NCBI GenBank assembly: GCA_940671915.1
Contig: CALNVZ010001099.1
Coordinates: forward strand, 41,002 to 105,001
Source of the DNA: Paracentrotus lividus
Lineage: Eukaryota; Echinodermata; Echinoidea; Camarodonta; Echinidae
DNA length: 64,000 nucleotides
Direction: 5' to 3'
Below the pieces are notes generated by a model. It saw nothing but the letters and a program-made list of their open reading frames with translations, was not told where the DNA came from and did no database searches. Below, piece by piece: positions 34,391-45,130 of the stretch; within the stretch, counting starts at the first letter, position 1, and the number at the start of each line of letters is the position of its first letter. Position numbers and translations under genes: made by a program.

Positions 34391-35034
34391 CCTATTGTTG
34401 TGTGTATCATATAATAACGAATTATTCAATCATCATGAATTAAAAATTAATTGAAAAAAGAAACTTTAAATCATAAATAAATAACGCTTGTTGGTCAAAC
34501 CAGAATCGAGATGCCTTTGTTTTATAGGCTGATTGATTATAGGTGTAAAGAAATATTAATGATTAGAAATAAGATCAAACAAACTAATATAGGCCTAGGG
34601 CACAAAACAACTTCAAGCGATCAAGCAACAACTGCACGTCACGTCAATGCGATCAACAGCGAATGTGTAGCAGGCGCAGTCGGCTGAAGAAGCGGTAGCT
34701 ATATCCGTAACAGCTTCCTGGCTCGAGTGGACGAATCGTGAATTGCAAATCCTATCAATGCAGCTATATCTGTTGGTTTAAGATAGTAGATGAGTTCTAT
34801 TTTCTCTAATAGATATTGTTAATTGTAAATGTATGAAAGGTACTAAATAAAATACAGAAGCTTTTGTGGATATTTAGCATGATTTTGCGAAGAAAGCAAA
34901 TGCCGATCAGGGGCCGATCATAGCCGTGACTGCAAGAGATGAAAGTCGTTCATTCTAAACACACTGACTACTTATCAGTCACCTAGGCGGGCGAGTTACA
35001 CTCTAGCAGTGGGTTACACTCTAGCAGCTTAACA

Positions 35035-35040
35035 CCCGTC
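35035..35040. repeat. Target-site duplication CCCGTC (right)
   Basis: It follows the right terminus CTTAACA directly and lies 4 bp from the TAA that now ends the antisense reading frame. Confidence 0.8.
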
Positions 35041-35044
35041 TCCT

Positions 35045-35119
35045 TTAGATGGCAACTATGAGGGGCTGCCTGTATTTCTCCTTGATCTGATCTATGGCTT
35101 CATGGATGTTTGTTCCTTC
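35045..35119 (-). CDS. Antisense gene, exon 4 (now terminal)
   Basis: A TCTAATTACAG acceptor opens the exon in phase 0, as required by exon 3. It encodes 24 residues beginning EGTNIHEAIDQIKEKYRQPL and stops at TAA (35047-35045). The stop is suspicious: the downstream sequence beyond the inserted element stays open in the next frame. One extra base near the TAA would continue the protein into 29773-29545. Either a true frameshift or a base-call error could explain it. The four exons together give a 130-residue product from the inner ATG. The family is unrecognised. Confidence 0.55.
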   Translation of the reverse strand, partial: EGTNIHEAIDQIKEKYRQPLIVAI

Positions 35120-35714
35120 CTGTAATTAGAATTTGAAAACATGTTGAAATAAATGACAACATGTTCCTTCATACTGCTTAATTAAATGACACCAGCCTAT
35201 TCAAAGAGAATGTTTTCTTCATGAGATTTAGTTAAGTGTGGGTGGCATTTCAGACCACAGCATGAATGTCTATAATAAAAATGCATAGCATAAAAGGTTA
35301 CCAAAGACCACGAAAAGATCTATTTAGCTCATCACAACTCTCAATCACCCTAAAGCCATTAGCTGTAAGTAACCCCAGTGGGGGTAATTCACTAACTGGG
35401 AACAATTCCCTTCCTAAAAGGATAAGGTCCATGCTAAGAGTGATTCTCAGGACTGGTATTATTCCCAGCCTAATATTCATCCTGATTCAATGGTTGGCTA
35501 AAATGTTATTAGGCTGTGGTGATTTTATCATAAGCGCATATGAATATTCATGAGCGCATCTAATCTGACCAATGAATTTTTAGTAGGGATATTGGGCCAA
35601 AGAGCAATTTTCACTTAATTAGGATTGACATTTGCTCTTCACCCCTTGATAAAGTATCAAAAGAAAGAACCCTAAAATTTCAGAAGTGCAATATCTCAGA
35701 ATCAAATTACTCAC

Positions 35715-35835
35715 TGGCACATGCTGTAGGCCTATCATTAACTGCACTGCAGCAGATCTGCCACAGTTGACCTCTTTTGACTCTGACACCAGCCGTGAAG
35801 CATATACAGCACAACTAGTAGTGCACAAAGATCTC
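35715..35835 (-). CDS. Antisense gene, exon 3
   Basis: Bounded by an ATGTTTCAG acceptor and a CCA-GTGAGT donor. The single base G at the start completes the phase-2 codon left by exon 2 (AG+G). The 121-bp exon is open in that frame and encodes SLCTTSCAVYASRLVSESKE, then a GRSAAVQLMIGLQHVP block. Its end is phase 0, matching exon 4. No domain is recognised; the composition is that of a globular protein. Phase agreement over all three junctions is the main evidence that it is real. Confidence 0.6.
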
Positions 35836-36332
35836 CTGAAACATGAATGAAAATTAATAAAGTGGAATGTTTTAAGACCATTTTATTTTAGAACACTTAG
35901 CATTGCAAACAAGGTGATTTGTGTATCATGTGTTACCTTTCAGATAGAGAAGTAGCACAGCAAGTGTTGCCGGCTCCTCTGCAATTTGCATTCTGATAAT
36001 TCATTAATGATTAAATATTAAAGCATCCCCTCCCTCCCTCCCTGCTTTTTAGGGTTAAAACTCAAGGAAGTTTCAGTCCAACAAGTCGCCAAACATTAAA
36101 CGTCTACTAATTAAAGAACATCAGATACAACAATGTTTTCATTAAACTTCAATAAATATATGACGGATAAATTTGTTGAAAATATGTAACATTACTCAAC
36201 ATGAATAACTGTTTCTTTCAATACACAGCATTCTGGAAAAATATTTCCATGACCTTTCTGGGTCCTAAGACATCCTGAGTTTTTAAAACTATAAGTTGAA
36301 TCAGGTTCACGGGATGCGGTAAAATCATGAAC

Positions 36333-36453
36333 CTACTGTTTGTATCTTGGTAGCGTTCTACTACTTGCTTGATGCTCTCAGATTCATCCTGGCCCTGGAG
36401 TATGATTTTCTCCCTCAAGGTTGACCACTTGGTTATGAATTTGTGTGATTCAG
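36333..36453 (-). CDS. Antisense gene, exon 2
   Basis: The peptide reads ESHKFITKWSTLREKIILQG, then a QDESESIKQVVERYQDTNS stretch that looks like strand-helix alternation. The acceptor chosen (ACACAAAG, weak) keeps the phase of exon 1 (G+CT). A stronger CCCAG acceptor lies 35 bp upstream but gives a phase that would need another exon. The donor chosen is AGTAG-GTTCAT (phase 2). If the exon is read through, the next residues include an ILP motif. The spacing faintly recalls the XPF/SPO16-type fold, which I regard as unproven. Confidence 0.55.
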
Positions 36454-37489
36454 CTTTGTGTATCATTGAGAAATCAATGCAAATCTGGGAAAATTATGCA
36501 AATAGAAAAGAAGATAATATCAACAAAACAAAAAATAAATAAAAAAAATAAAATAGCTTTATATTTGATGGACTTGAGAAGTCAAATGCATACATTTAAT
36601 TCATACACATCTTAGAAATTTATGAAAACAAATACAGGTCAAAGGTCACTGGGTCATCACTTGAGTCATGACCATTACAGTTTGGTTAACTGTCACAACC
36701 TGACATGTCCTCTCGAATGGGCAGATGGAATGTGATATACATCTGGAGCCAATTGCAGAAAGAATTGCATTTAAATGCAACTAAAAATGAAAAAATAAAC
36801 ACAACAAGGCTCCTGGGCTAGCATATTGCCTAAACAGTGCAGTCAACTTTTAATAAGGCACAGTAGTCCTCATAATTTCATAGTTTTCTAATCCCCTGTG
36901 ATAATATGAGTGCTATTTTGGTTCCAATTTGCAAATTAATTGAGGCCACATTTCATTCCTGACCACCTATAGAACACAAAAGAAATTCGAAAGTATCATG
37001 GGAGTATTAACATGATAATTCCTCATAACAAGAATAGCTTACCAAATGTGGAATATCCCGATATTTCTGTTATGGTCATGGAGACAGGATTATCGCAATC
37101 CATAACGAGGCGTCGCTTGTAGGCCTACTTGTGAGTATCCTGAAAATACTGTGTGTGCATGACCATATTAGCACGATGGGGTGGCGAAAACTTCATCTAG
37201 TCAATCTGAAACAGGAATAAGATATTAGAAGTGAAAATGTTACTAAGCTCCCAACAAATGTTTTTTTTTTTTTTTTTTTTTGTAATCCAGGAAATAAGTG
37301 TTAAATGAGCAAAGAAATGATTTAAACAGTTATTAGAGCAAGCAAGCGAGCACTTCTTTGCATTTTTTTTTTTAAAGGATAGTACCATAGCAAAATAAAA
37401 AAGTACATGGATTTGACTGTGCACTGTCAAAATTACTAGCTGCGCTATTGGAAGATTTAACACCAACTAGAATGGGGGTATTTTAGGAG

Positions 37490-37545
37490 ATAATATGGCA
37501 GGTGGAGGGGGGGGGGCTGCGAGGCCCCCCTCCCCCAACTTGAGA
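37490..37545. repeat. G/C-run hairpin
   Basis: 'ggtggagggggggggg' and 'ggcccccctcccccaac' face each other across 'ctgcga', giving a strong G:C stem of at least 8 pairs in an intron of the antisense gene. It may be part of a G-run repeat. Confidence 0.6.
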
Positions 37546-38724
37546 TCTCGTCCATCGACAACGCGATCGCGCCAAAAATTGGCACAAAAGTTGCCTGGGA
37601 CATAATGTACAAAATTTTATAGTTATTTATTTCATGAAAATTGATATTAATTGATTATGCTAATTTATGTTTAATTAGTAGGCAAAAACAAACTCTTTCC
37701 TCTATTTCCCTACAATAAATAAAGCTCCAAATGTCCTAATTTTTTGTTTAGAAACTCTTTGTAGTGTTTTTAGCAAATGTAAATGAAAAAAAAGATGAAA
37801 ATATCACTTTTTATAAATTTCTTATGTATGAGGCCTACATTGCTTTTGCAATTTCTTTTGTAGATCTACTAACTAGATCTATGTCTTTGTATTTTTTCCA
37901 CCCTTTTTTTATTGTTTTTTCGATGAACTTTGTCTTGGACTCTTTTGCGATCATAAACAGCATAAAATAAATCCATTTAGACCAGCAAAAGTAAAAACAA
38001 TCATACGTTCGTTGGTTAAAATTTATATGTTGAACCATAATAAACATTTTTTTAAACTTCAGTTAGAAAATTTAATTAGATGGTCTAGATCTATATCATC
38101 ATGTTTCTCAATCTCTTTAAATACACCCTTACACCCTTAACGTAGGCCTAACTTTAGGCCCCAACTGTTAGGCCTAGACCCATTTCTTTGCATGTTATGA
38201 ATTCACTGCCGATTCGAAAACATGGCAACCGCAAGTAGACTAAGTAGATTCTATCCGCTCCCGCCGCCAGTGCGGCCATACCACACACTCAGATTGTGAT
38301 TGCAATATTTTCAAATTGGCAGTGAATTTATAACGCGCGAAGAAATAATAGGAGGTCTAGAATTTAGGCCTATGCCATGGGTTCTAAATCATCGATTTTT
38401 AGACTGATAAAACCATGGGAAAAGAGTGAACTAACTTGTTAACGTTAGATCTAACTGTAGTTGGTTATCGCTCGAGAAATCTTATAATATGGTAGGCCTA
38501 GGATCTAGACGCAGACCCTTTCATTTTCGGATCATATTTAATACAGAACTATTAACAAAGCATAGAAAGTCCACGGTCAAATTTCTATGGGTTCACCAGT
38601 TTGTGGAAGTGCATGTATCGCATACCGCGGCTGTAAATAGGCCTAAACTTAAGCGTAGACTAGATCTACTGCTAGCCCTGAGTCGCTGCCAGTGGTGCCA
38701 CTACGTATGGTAAGAGTGCCTAAG

Positions 38725-39225
38725 TCTGCGCGGTGCCTATGTCTGCGCACCCACGTAAATGCGCGATTTTCATAGGACAAAACATCAAACTGACATCAAT
38801 TTTCAATCTTAACCTCAGGCTCAGCAATCAATTTTGATACCCAAAAACTGCGAAAATAATTGATAAACAATGAGTTCCAGCAAGTTTCATAATAGGCCTA
38901 TGCTACCCTGAAAATTTCTATCACTGTCAAAACAGAAATGTCTGAAACTTCACTGTGCTTGAATTGCGTACAAAATGAGTTAGTGCGCAGACATTGCATG
39001 GGCACTCGGCCTAGCTATTCTGAATTCAATTTTCCTACACAAAATGACAAGCCCGTCTAAAAAATTGTAGAAAAACATTGTTCTTGGAAGTAATTTCTTG
39101 AAATTTTTTGTTTGATTGATCATTAAAATATGAAGAACGGAATAACATTGATGAATCTTTAAAAAAATATTTTACTTTGTAATAAAATCGAGATCGAATT
39201 TTAGGTGCGCAGACTTGGGCACCGC
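38725..39225. mobile_element. MITE-like unit with GGTGCCTA(T)GTCTGCGCAC ends
   Basis: The left end carries GTGCCTAAGTCTGCGC and then GGTGCCTATGTCTGCGCACC. The right end carries GGTGCGCAGACTTGGGCACC, the inverted match. The ~500-bp interior is AT-rich with no coding. It lies in the first intron of the antisense gene, a few hundred bp from its first exon. Confidence 0.6.
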
Positions 39226-39402
39226 CATCATACTAAGTGGCAGTGTCCCGTGTACGGGCTGCCGCAGTATATCTACCGCCTGCGAACCATCGCCCGAGCC
39301 CGGCATATAGGCTGTTCCCAACTTGAAAAAAAAACACCCGTTTTGCTGCCATATAATTAGTTATTCCAATAAGTAAGCATTCTTAATACCAAAGGTACTT
39401 AC

Positions 39403-39493
39403 CCTCTAATATTATTTTTGTTTCTTCTGCCTTTGGGCCAAGTATTTTATCCAAAAATGCATCCAGTCGACTGGCCATTTTCAAACGTTGCAT
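39403..39493 (-). CDS. Antisense gene, exon 1 with the start codon
   Basis: Two in-frame ATGs are present, at 39493 (MQRLK) and 39478 (MASRLDAFLDKILGPKAEET). The second has the better context (A at -3, G at +4). The exon ends GAG-G followed by a strong GTAAGT donor, phase 1. The N-terminus is amphipathic helical with no signal peptide. The gene lies on the opposite strand within the 21.9-kb intron of the sulfotransferase gene. The four-exon model closes without a phase conflict. Confidence 0.6.
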
Positions 39494-39556
39494 GCTAGCT
39501 GCACTGCGCGACGTCGAGAAAAGAGATCCAAATTGAAATCCCGCTTCCAGATCTAA

Positions 39557-39590
39557 CTCACGTGACAAAATATCATCGTTTTATTGGCCA
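39557..39590 (-). promoter_or_regulatory. Possible proximal promoter: CCAAT box and E-box
   Basis: On the minus strand, CCAAT (39587-39583) and CACGTG (39564-39559) lie about 70-110 bp before the two candidate ATGs, in DNA less AT-rich than its surroundings. The spacing suits a TATA-less housekeeping-type promoter. This is inference from motif matches only. Confidence 0.35.
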
Positions 39591-39834
39591 CTTTTCCGTT
39601 TATCTTCGTAACTTTTAAATCTTTCGGGACTTAACGTTGCACAGTTATGTTTTTGCGCATCTTGACCGCGCATCCTGGGCGCGCATTATTTAATACGTCA
39701 CAATGGAAAAATATACAGCGCTCGTGGGCGATCCAGCGTTCAAAGAGTTAAAACAAATGACCTTTACAAATATGTTATTTATTCCTTCTTTTTTTTTTTC
39801 ATTATTTACCTACTTGCAGAGATATGTAAAGCAT

Positions 39835-41035
39835 TTATGTTGGTGCATGTTCGTGTTATTCTAGAGATTGCGATGGATATGAAATGAATTGTAAATATTT
39901 GGGAGCAGGATTTTGAATAAGTCGAAAATTAGATAAGAGTTTTCATATTTTGAGTATTTTTGGCACGTTTCGGTGGTTTTCAAGTCGACTCGCCACTATT
40001 ACAGCGCCGATAATTTGAAAACGAGCACATGGACCCCCATTTTTTAATGTCCCTACTCTTTTAGTTTATATTCCTCTACAACTTGGCAAATTTTGATGAA
40101 CTTGACATGGCTTTTGAATGTTCGAGAGCATGATTTTGAATCCAATGTAATATAGGTTGGATTCTACAACTTGTTTGACGTTTTCGGCGCGTTTTTGTGG
40201 TTTTCAAGCCAATTCGCAAATATTCGGGCTCCGAAAGCTTAAAAACGAGCACATGGACCCCCTTTTTTTAATGTTTCCACCCGTTGAGTACGTATTCCTC
40301 TACAACTTTGCAAATTTTTATAAAAATGACATGGATTATGAATGTTTGGGAACATAATTTTGAATCAAGTGTCATTTAGAGTGGATTTTCACGCTTTTTG
40401 GACATTTTCGGCGCGTTTTTGTGACTTTTCAAGCCGATTTGCGAATATTCGGGCGCCGATAGTTCGAAAACGAGCACATGGACCCCCCTTTTTTAAACTT
40501 TCTACATATATATGACGAATCCCTCTACAACTTTGCAAAATTTGATGAGACTGTCATGGTTTTTAAAAAAAGTGCACCTTAAACTATACTTTTTTATTTT
40601 CTTGTAGATTCCAAGCCTCTAAGATATGGTTTTTGCCATTTTACGCACCCTTTTTGCCACATGAGGGCGCTGCTGGCTCAAAAACAAGTACAAATGTGCC
40701 AGTTTAAACAATGTACCCATCTTTGGTATAAACTTTGTAACAAATCGGGAAGGTTTGATAAAGTTTGATACGGTTTTGACAAAGTAATGACGATTTTTAC
40801 TTGTTTTTGGCACTTGCGAGGTCTAACAGAGGCCAATTTCTTAAATTACGCGTACTTTACATGCCATTCAAATATGGCAACTTCAAAGTTCCATAGCAAA
40901 AAATCAAGCACATGAACCTATATTATTTTTTGCATTTTTGGCATACATAGATACCAAAGTAACTCTGTGCAAAATTTGGTGAACTTGTCATGGTTTTGGT
41001 TTCAACTGTGCAACGTCCTTAAATCAAGGTATTGG
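39835..41035. repeat. Tandem array, ~220-bp unit, about five diverged copies
   Basis: The phrase 'cgagcacatggaccccc' recurs at about 40022, 40244 and 40468, with weaker counterparts near 40684 ('caagtacaaatgtgcc') and 40904 ('caagcacatgaacc'). Spacing is 217-224 bp. Each unit also has 'tcctctacaactt(t)gcaaa(t)ttt', 'tga(a)cttg(a)catgg' and 'ttttcggcgcgtttttgtg'. Divergence rises toward 41035. The small ORFs here are not genes. It is a short satellite-like array. Confidence 0.8.
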
Positions 41036-41069
41036 AAAATCGGATAAAGAACTACGTTTAGTAAGCTTT

Positions 41070-41155
41070 CAACACTTAAATTTAATCTTTTAGATTTAAT
41101 TTCATTTTTATCCCGACTGAGACTTAAATTTTAAGTCCCTGAAATTTAGAGTGTA
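41070..41155. repeat. Single end of the TACACTCTAAATTTCAGGGA MITE family
   Basis: The 3' edge reads TCCCTGAAATTTAGAGTGTA, the complement of the terminus at 26434. Internal 'aatcttttagattt' and 'acttaaattt' blocks also match that unit. Confidence 0.55.
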
Positions 41156-41454
41156 GTGAGTGATCAACTGCTGTTAAAATGTCACTTTTTGCGATCTGAA
41201 TTAGAAGTTTTTCTATGTTGGACTACATCATGGACTAGAATGTGAGGTGTTTGAACACCTTTTCTCGTTGCCTGGATTCTTAATGGTTAAAAATAATCAC
41301 CTACCTCAATCGTTCTCTGAAGCCCAAAACTCAGACTGGTCCCACTGCATACATTTTGAAGTATTTTTTTTTTCCTCGCAACACAGCCAGTTTCTGTTCA
41401 GCTGAGCACAGATAATCTCCATACTGGATTAATCCTTTAACAAAAGACGCCATC

Positions 41455-41787
41455 ATGGAATCATTCAAGGACGCAGAGGTCCTTTTAACTATCGAAGCAA
41501 TGATTTGTGATGCCCTAGACTCCAGATTCCACCAGCTTCTTGAAAGACTAGAAAGGCAGGATGGAACAATGCACGATCTTCATCTAAAAGTCAGCAGCAC
41601 TGAAAGTGATCTAAGGGACCTGGAAAAGAAACAACAGATGACCGAGGCGAAAAATAAATTGTTAGAAAATCAGTTTAACATTCAAAAGCAGTATTCGAGA
41701 AGAAACTGCATACGTGTATTTTGGGGTATTTTGGCGTGTGATTGTGGCATTGTGTGTATGTCTTTGATTGATTATGTCTACTTCTGA
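41455..41787 (+). pseudogene. LINE ORF1 remnant (coiled-coil protein)
   Basis: Starts MESFKDAEVLLTIEAMICDA, with a heptad-like helix of Leu and charged residues over residues 20-75. A YSRRNCIRVF motif at about residues 80-90 marks the start of the RNA-binding part of Jockey/CR1 ORF1 proteins. The normal continuation after this motif is lost: the frame runs into unrelated hydrophobic sequence and stops at residue 110. ORF1 proteins of full elements are several times longer, so this one is truncated. Confidence 0.75.
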
Positions 41788-41879
41788 TTCTCCCCCTTCT
41801 GGTAAAATCTCAATCTACGTAATAATTATAACCATGTTATGTACAAGAGGAAGAATATGACTATGAAGACATTGATGAA

Positions 41880-42660
41880 ATAGACCCTGATGACAATTTT
41901 TTATACATTTGAAACTCCTAGGCCTACTAGATATTGGTTACATGATGAATTTAATGAAGATGTTAATATTTTAAAAGGTCATAAAGGCAAATTTAGTATA
42001 CTCCACTTTAATTCGAGAAGTTTATATAAAAACTTTGATGCTATTGACAAATTTATATCTCAACTTCATTTCAATTTGTCTTTTTATGGTTTTAGTGATT
42101 CACAACAATACACCGCTACCTTTTAATATTGACAATTATTCATTTTACCATAGTGATAAACAAAATAGAAAAGGTGGAGGTGTTGGATTGCTTATTCATA
42201 ATTTTTTTAATGTTAAAAATAGAACAGATATATGTCTTAAAGATGAATTTTGTGAGTCCTTGTTTATAGAGATTATAATTTGTAACTAGAAAAATATTAT
42301 TATTGGTATCATATACAGAGACCCTAATAAAGGAATCAATTATTTTAATGATGATATAAATGAATGTCTTGAAAATTATCTTGTGAAAATAAAAATATAT
42401 ACATCATGGGCGATTTTAATATTGACCTTCTAAATTGTAACTCGGTAAATTATATCAATTATTTTGTAAATATTATTTATAATAATTCATTCCGTCCATT
42501 AATTGACAAACCTGCTCGCATTACTACCAAATCATCAACTCTCATTGACAATATATTAACAAATGTACATTCTTTTTAGTGTCAAACAGGAATATTTCAT
42601 AATGATATTACTGATCATTTGCCTATTTCAAAAAACAAGTATGCTTCGCGAAGAATCAAG
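41880..42660 (+). pseudogene. LINE ORF2 endonuclease domain, frameshifted
   Basis: The pieces fall in all three frames: FSILHFNSRSL (family: xxILHxNxRSL) near 41990-42020, NRKGGGVGLLI near 42165-42195, a YRDPNK block at about 42318, MGDFNIDLL at about 42407-42433, a TLIDNILTN motif near 42540 and ITDHLPI near 42608. These are the ordered signature blocks of APE-type LINE endonucleases, including the GDFN and DH catalytic regions. Stops between blocks show that the enzyme is dead. Confidence 0.75.
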
Positions 42661-42893
42661 ACCTAAAGTAACTACTTGTTCTACCATATTTCAAATTAAT
42701 TCAACTACTTTGAATTCTTTGAAAAATGATTTAGGCCTATCCGAAATTGTCTGGAATGAAGTTTTATCTTCTGATGATGTTGACCATGCTTTATATGCAT
42801 TCATAGTTTTAAAAATGCTTATGCCAATAACTGTACCCCCAATAAGAAGAATAGGAAAAGTCACCGTGGAAACCCTGGGTAACATATTCCCTA

Positions 42894-44500
42894 TTGAAAT
42901 GTATTGTGAGAAAAGAAAAGTTACACAAAACATTCTGTAAAAAAAGAATTGCTTCTACAGAAATAAAATGTAAAATATATCGCAATCAATTAAACGCAAT
43001 TCTAAAACGAGCTAAGAAACAATATTTTTGTGACCTATTGGAGAAACATACAAATAACCTTACTAAAGTATGGAAAATTATTAATGATTTAATTGGTAGA
43101 AATAAAAACAAAATATATCGACAGCGTACTTTATGAAGGGCGATGATAAAATAACTGATAATCAAACAATTGTAAATAAATTCAATTCATTTTTCTCTAA
43201 TATTGCAGCAAAATTTATCAAAGCTAATCATGTACATACTTCCAATCAACCCTTTTCCGCCTTCGCTATAGAAAACTGTCCTAACTCTTTATTTTTAAAA
43301 CCAACCAATGAAACTGAGGTTGTTAATATTATAAAAAAAATTTAAAGCAAGTAAAAGCATGGGATTCGACGGAATAAGTCAAGCTGTAATCAAACAAGTT
43401 ATATATTTTATTACCAAACCTCTTGTTCACATAATACATTTGTCATTTAACTTAGGTACGGTTCCTAAAGACATGAACATTGGTAAAATAATTCCTGTAT
43501 TTAAAAAGGGTGATCCTCACATATTTTCAAAGTATCGACGACTTACGCTACTTCCATGTTTTTCGAAAATACTAGAAAATTTAATGTATTACAGGCTTAT
43601 AGGTCATATTAATAATAATATCCTTTTAACTAATTCTCAATATGGCTTTAGGGCAAACTCATCATGTGAACACACTTTAATTGATCTTCATGACCATATC
43701 CTTAATAAGATGAATGCTAATTTACACTCCATTTCTTGATCTTTCCAAAGTATTTGATGTAATTAACCACAATATTTTACATGCTAAATTGTCCAGGTTT
43801 GGAATACGTGGTACTGTTCTTACATTGTTTCAAAATTATTTATCTAATCGTTTTCAATATACGGTTTATAATAACTTTGTTTCTCATCATGAGAGGGTCC
43901 ATGGGCCCTCTCCTGTTTCTTATTTATGTGATAAATTTCATTGAACTCTTTTTGCGGATAATACAAATTTGGTTGCATCTCACGCTGATTTTGATACACT
44001 TGTTAAAAATATTAATGAAGAATTAGTTAAAGTTGAAAATTGGTTCAATGTAAATGAATTAGTAATAAACTATGATAAGACAAATGTATTGTACTTTAGT
44101 AAAAAACGAAAAAAACGTGACATTACAGGCTTAAAGATATATATGAAGAAAACCTTATTTAATTATTGTAAAACTGTTGAGTTTCTTGGTGCAACTTTGG
44201 ATGACACGTTATCTTTCAATGATCATCGTTTGTCCTTTATGGACAAAGTCTCAAACATTGTTGGTATCTTTTGTAAACTTCGTGCTTTTTTTGCCTTTAA
44301 AAGAATTGTTTATGTTACATAATTGCCTTGCCTTGCCATACCTGCAATATTGTAATATTATTTGGGCGAATGCAAGAGTGACGAAATCGGAACCCTTCCA
44401 TAAACTACAAAAGAAAATATTAAGAATCTGCTCCAATTCCTCGTTCAGAGCTCACTCACGTCCCTTATTTTTTTCGTTTAAAAACTTTAAATATTGTTGA
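42894..44500 (+). pseudogene. LINE ORF2 reverse transcriptase, frameshifted and active-site mutant
   Basis: A linker (42894-43136) is followed by the RT: a GFDGISQAVIKQV block at 43359, a KIIPVFKKGD block near 43480, and YRRLTLLPCFSKILENLMYY with NSQYGFRANSSCEHTL (43530-43680). Then comes DLSKVFDVINHNI (43740) and an RGSMGPLLF-like block. The active-site box at 43951-43962 reads FADN, not the usual (F/Y)ADD. C-terminal thumb-like sequence with TVEFLGATLDDTLSFNDH continues to 44322, and the end (PYLQYCNIIWANA) to 44500. At least four frameshifts separate these blocks. Confidence 0.85.
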
Positions 44501-45130
44501 TATATATATAAATGTCAGATAGCAACATTAATGTTTCGTTCATTTAATAATATTGTTCCTAGTAACATCTCGAATATGTTTATTATAAATAAGTCGGTTC
44601 ATCGTCATAATACCGTTTCAAGTAACAAATTCATCATCCAAAAGTTAAAACTCAATCATTATTAAATTCTGTTAGACATTCTGGTCCACGACAGTGGAAT
44701 AATCTTCGTAATGATATCAGAAGTTCCTCTACTCTCACTGCTTTTGAATCTAAATTGAAAAAAAAAACAAAAACATTTATTGATGCATATTCCAATGTAC
44801 ATGTACCGTAACTGTTGTATACCATTACCCCCCCCCCCCCCCCCCCCGTGTGTTGTTGATGCGTGTCTGCCTGTATGAAATGCTGTGTGTTGTATCGTAT
44901 TGATAAACTGTTTTTAGTATATTATATGTTCGGGATCTACGCCCAACAAGTTCCCTGAACTTTTGTGTAGTTTCTCTTCTTTTTCTTTTTTAAATATATA
45001 AGCAGTTATAAGTGTTACATTGCAAGTGTTATATTGTAATTGCAATTGTTTTTATTGATTGAGAAAGAATTAAATCAAACTGAGCTGAACTGAACTGAAC
45101 TAAAATCTAACTGAACTGAACTGAACAGAA

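Larger units (their letters stand above)
29774..35034. mobile_element. 5.26-kb long-TIR element inserted in a coding exon
   Basis: The termini are TGTTAAGCTGCTAGAGTGTA and its complement. The inverted repeats are about 640 bp each (29774-30415 and 34395-35034) and diverge by substitutions, so the element is not recent. The terminal repeats themselves contain 'gctagagtgtaac' twice. A 6-bp target duplication, CCCGTC, flanks it. The interior has no transposase or integrase frame. It holds a degenerate array of G-run units (30464-32060) and pieces of other dispersed repeats. Six-base duplications with long TIRs are known for Polinton and Dada-type elements, but the terminal bases do not fit Polintons (AG...CT), so the superfamily stays open. 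It is non-autonomous in this copy. Confidence 0.85.
41400..45130 (+). mobile_element. CR1/L2-type non-LTR retrotransposon, inactive
   Basis: In order this holds an ORF1 with a coiled coil, an APE-type endonuclease, a reverse transcriptase and a 3' tail ending in (TGAAC)n repeats at about 45075-45130. This layout and the short-tandem-repeat 3' end suit the Jockey/CR1/L2 group. Several frameshifts and stops break both ORFs. The 5' boundary is uncertain (between 41156 and 41455). It lies in sense in the last visible intron of the sulfotransferase gene. A C-run of about 17 at 44828-44847 lies in the 3' UTR. Confidence 0.85.

Noticed and set aside
29774..35034. Polinton/Maverick because of the 6-bp target duplication and long TIRs
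   Set aside because: The terminal bases are TG...CA, not AG...CT, the size is small and no polymerase, integrase or capsid-type frame is present.
37041..37160. Additional minus-strand exon between exons 1 and 2 of the antisense gene
   Set aside because: The open stretch has a donor-like GTAAGC, but no acceptor gives the phase needed after exon 1.
35045..39493. SPO16 or XPF-family meiotic protein as the identity of the antisense gene
   Set aside because: Only a short spacing similarity in exon 2 was noticed, and it needs read-through of the chosen donor; the other exons do not support it.
26434..41155. Matching inverted ends (TACACTCTAAATTTCAGGGA) 14.7 kb apart, as if bounding one huge element containing the antisense gene
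   Set aside because: The left copy closes on itself within about 75 bp as a small hairpin MITE, so the two ends are better explained as separate insertions.
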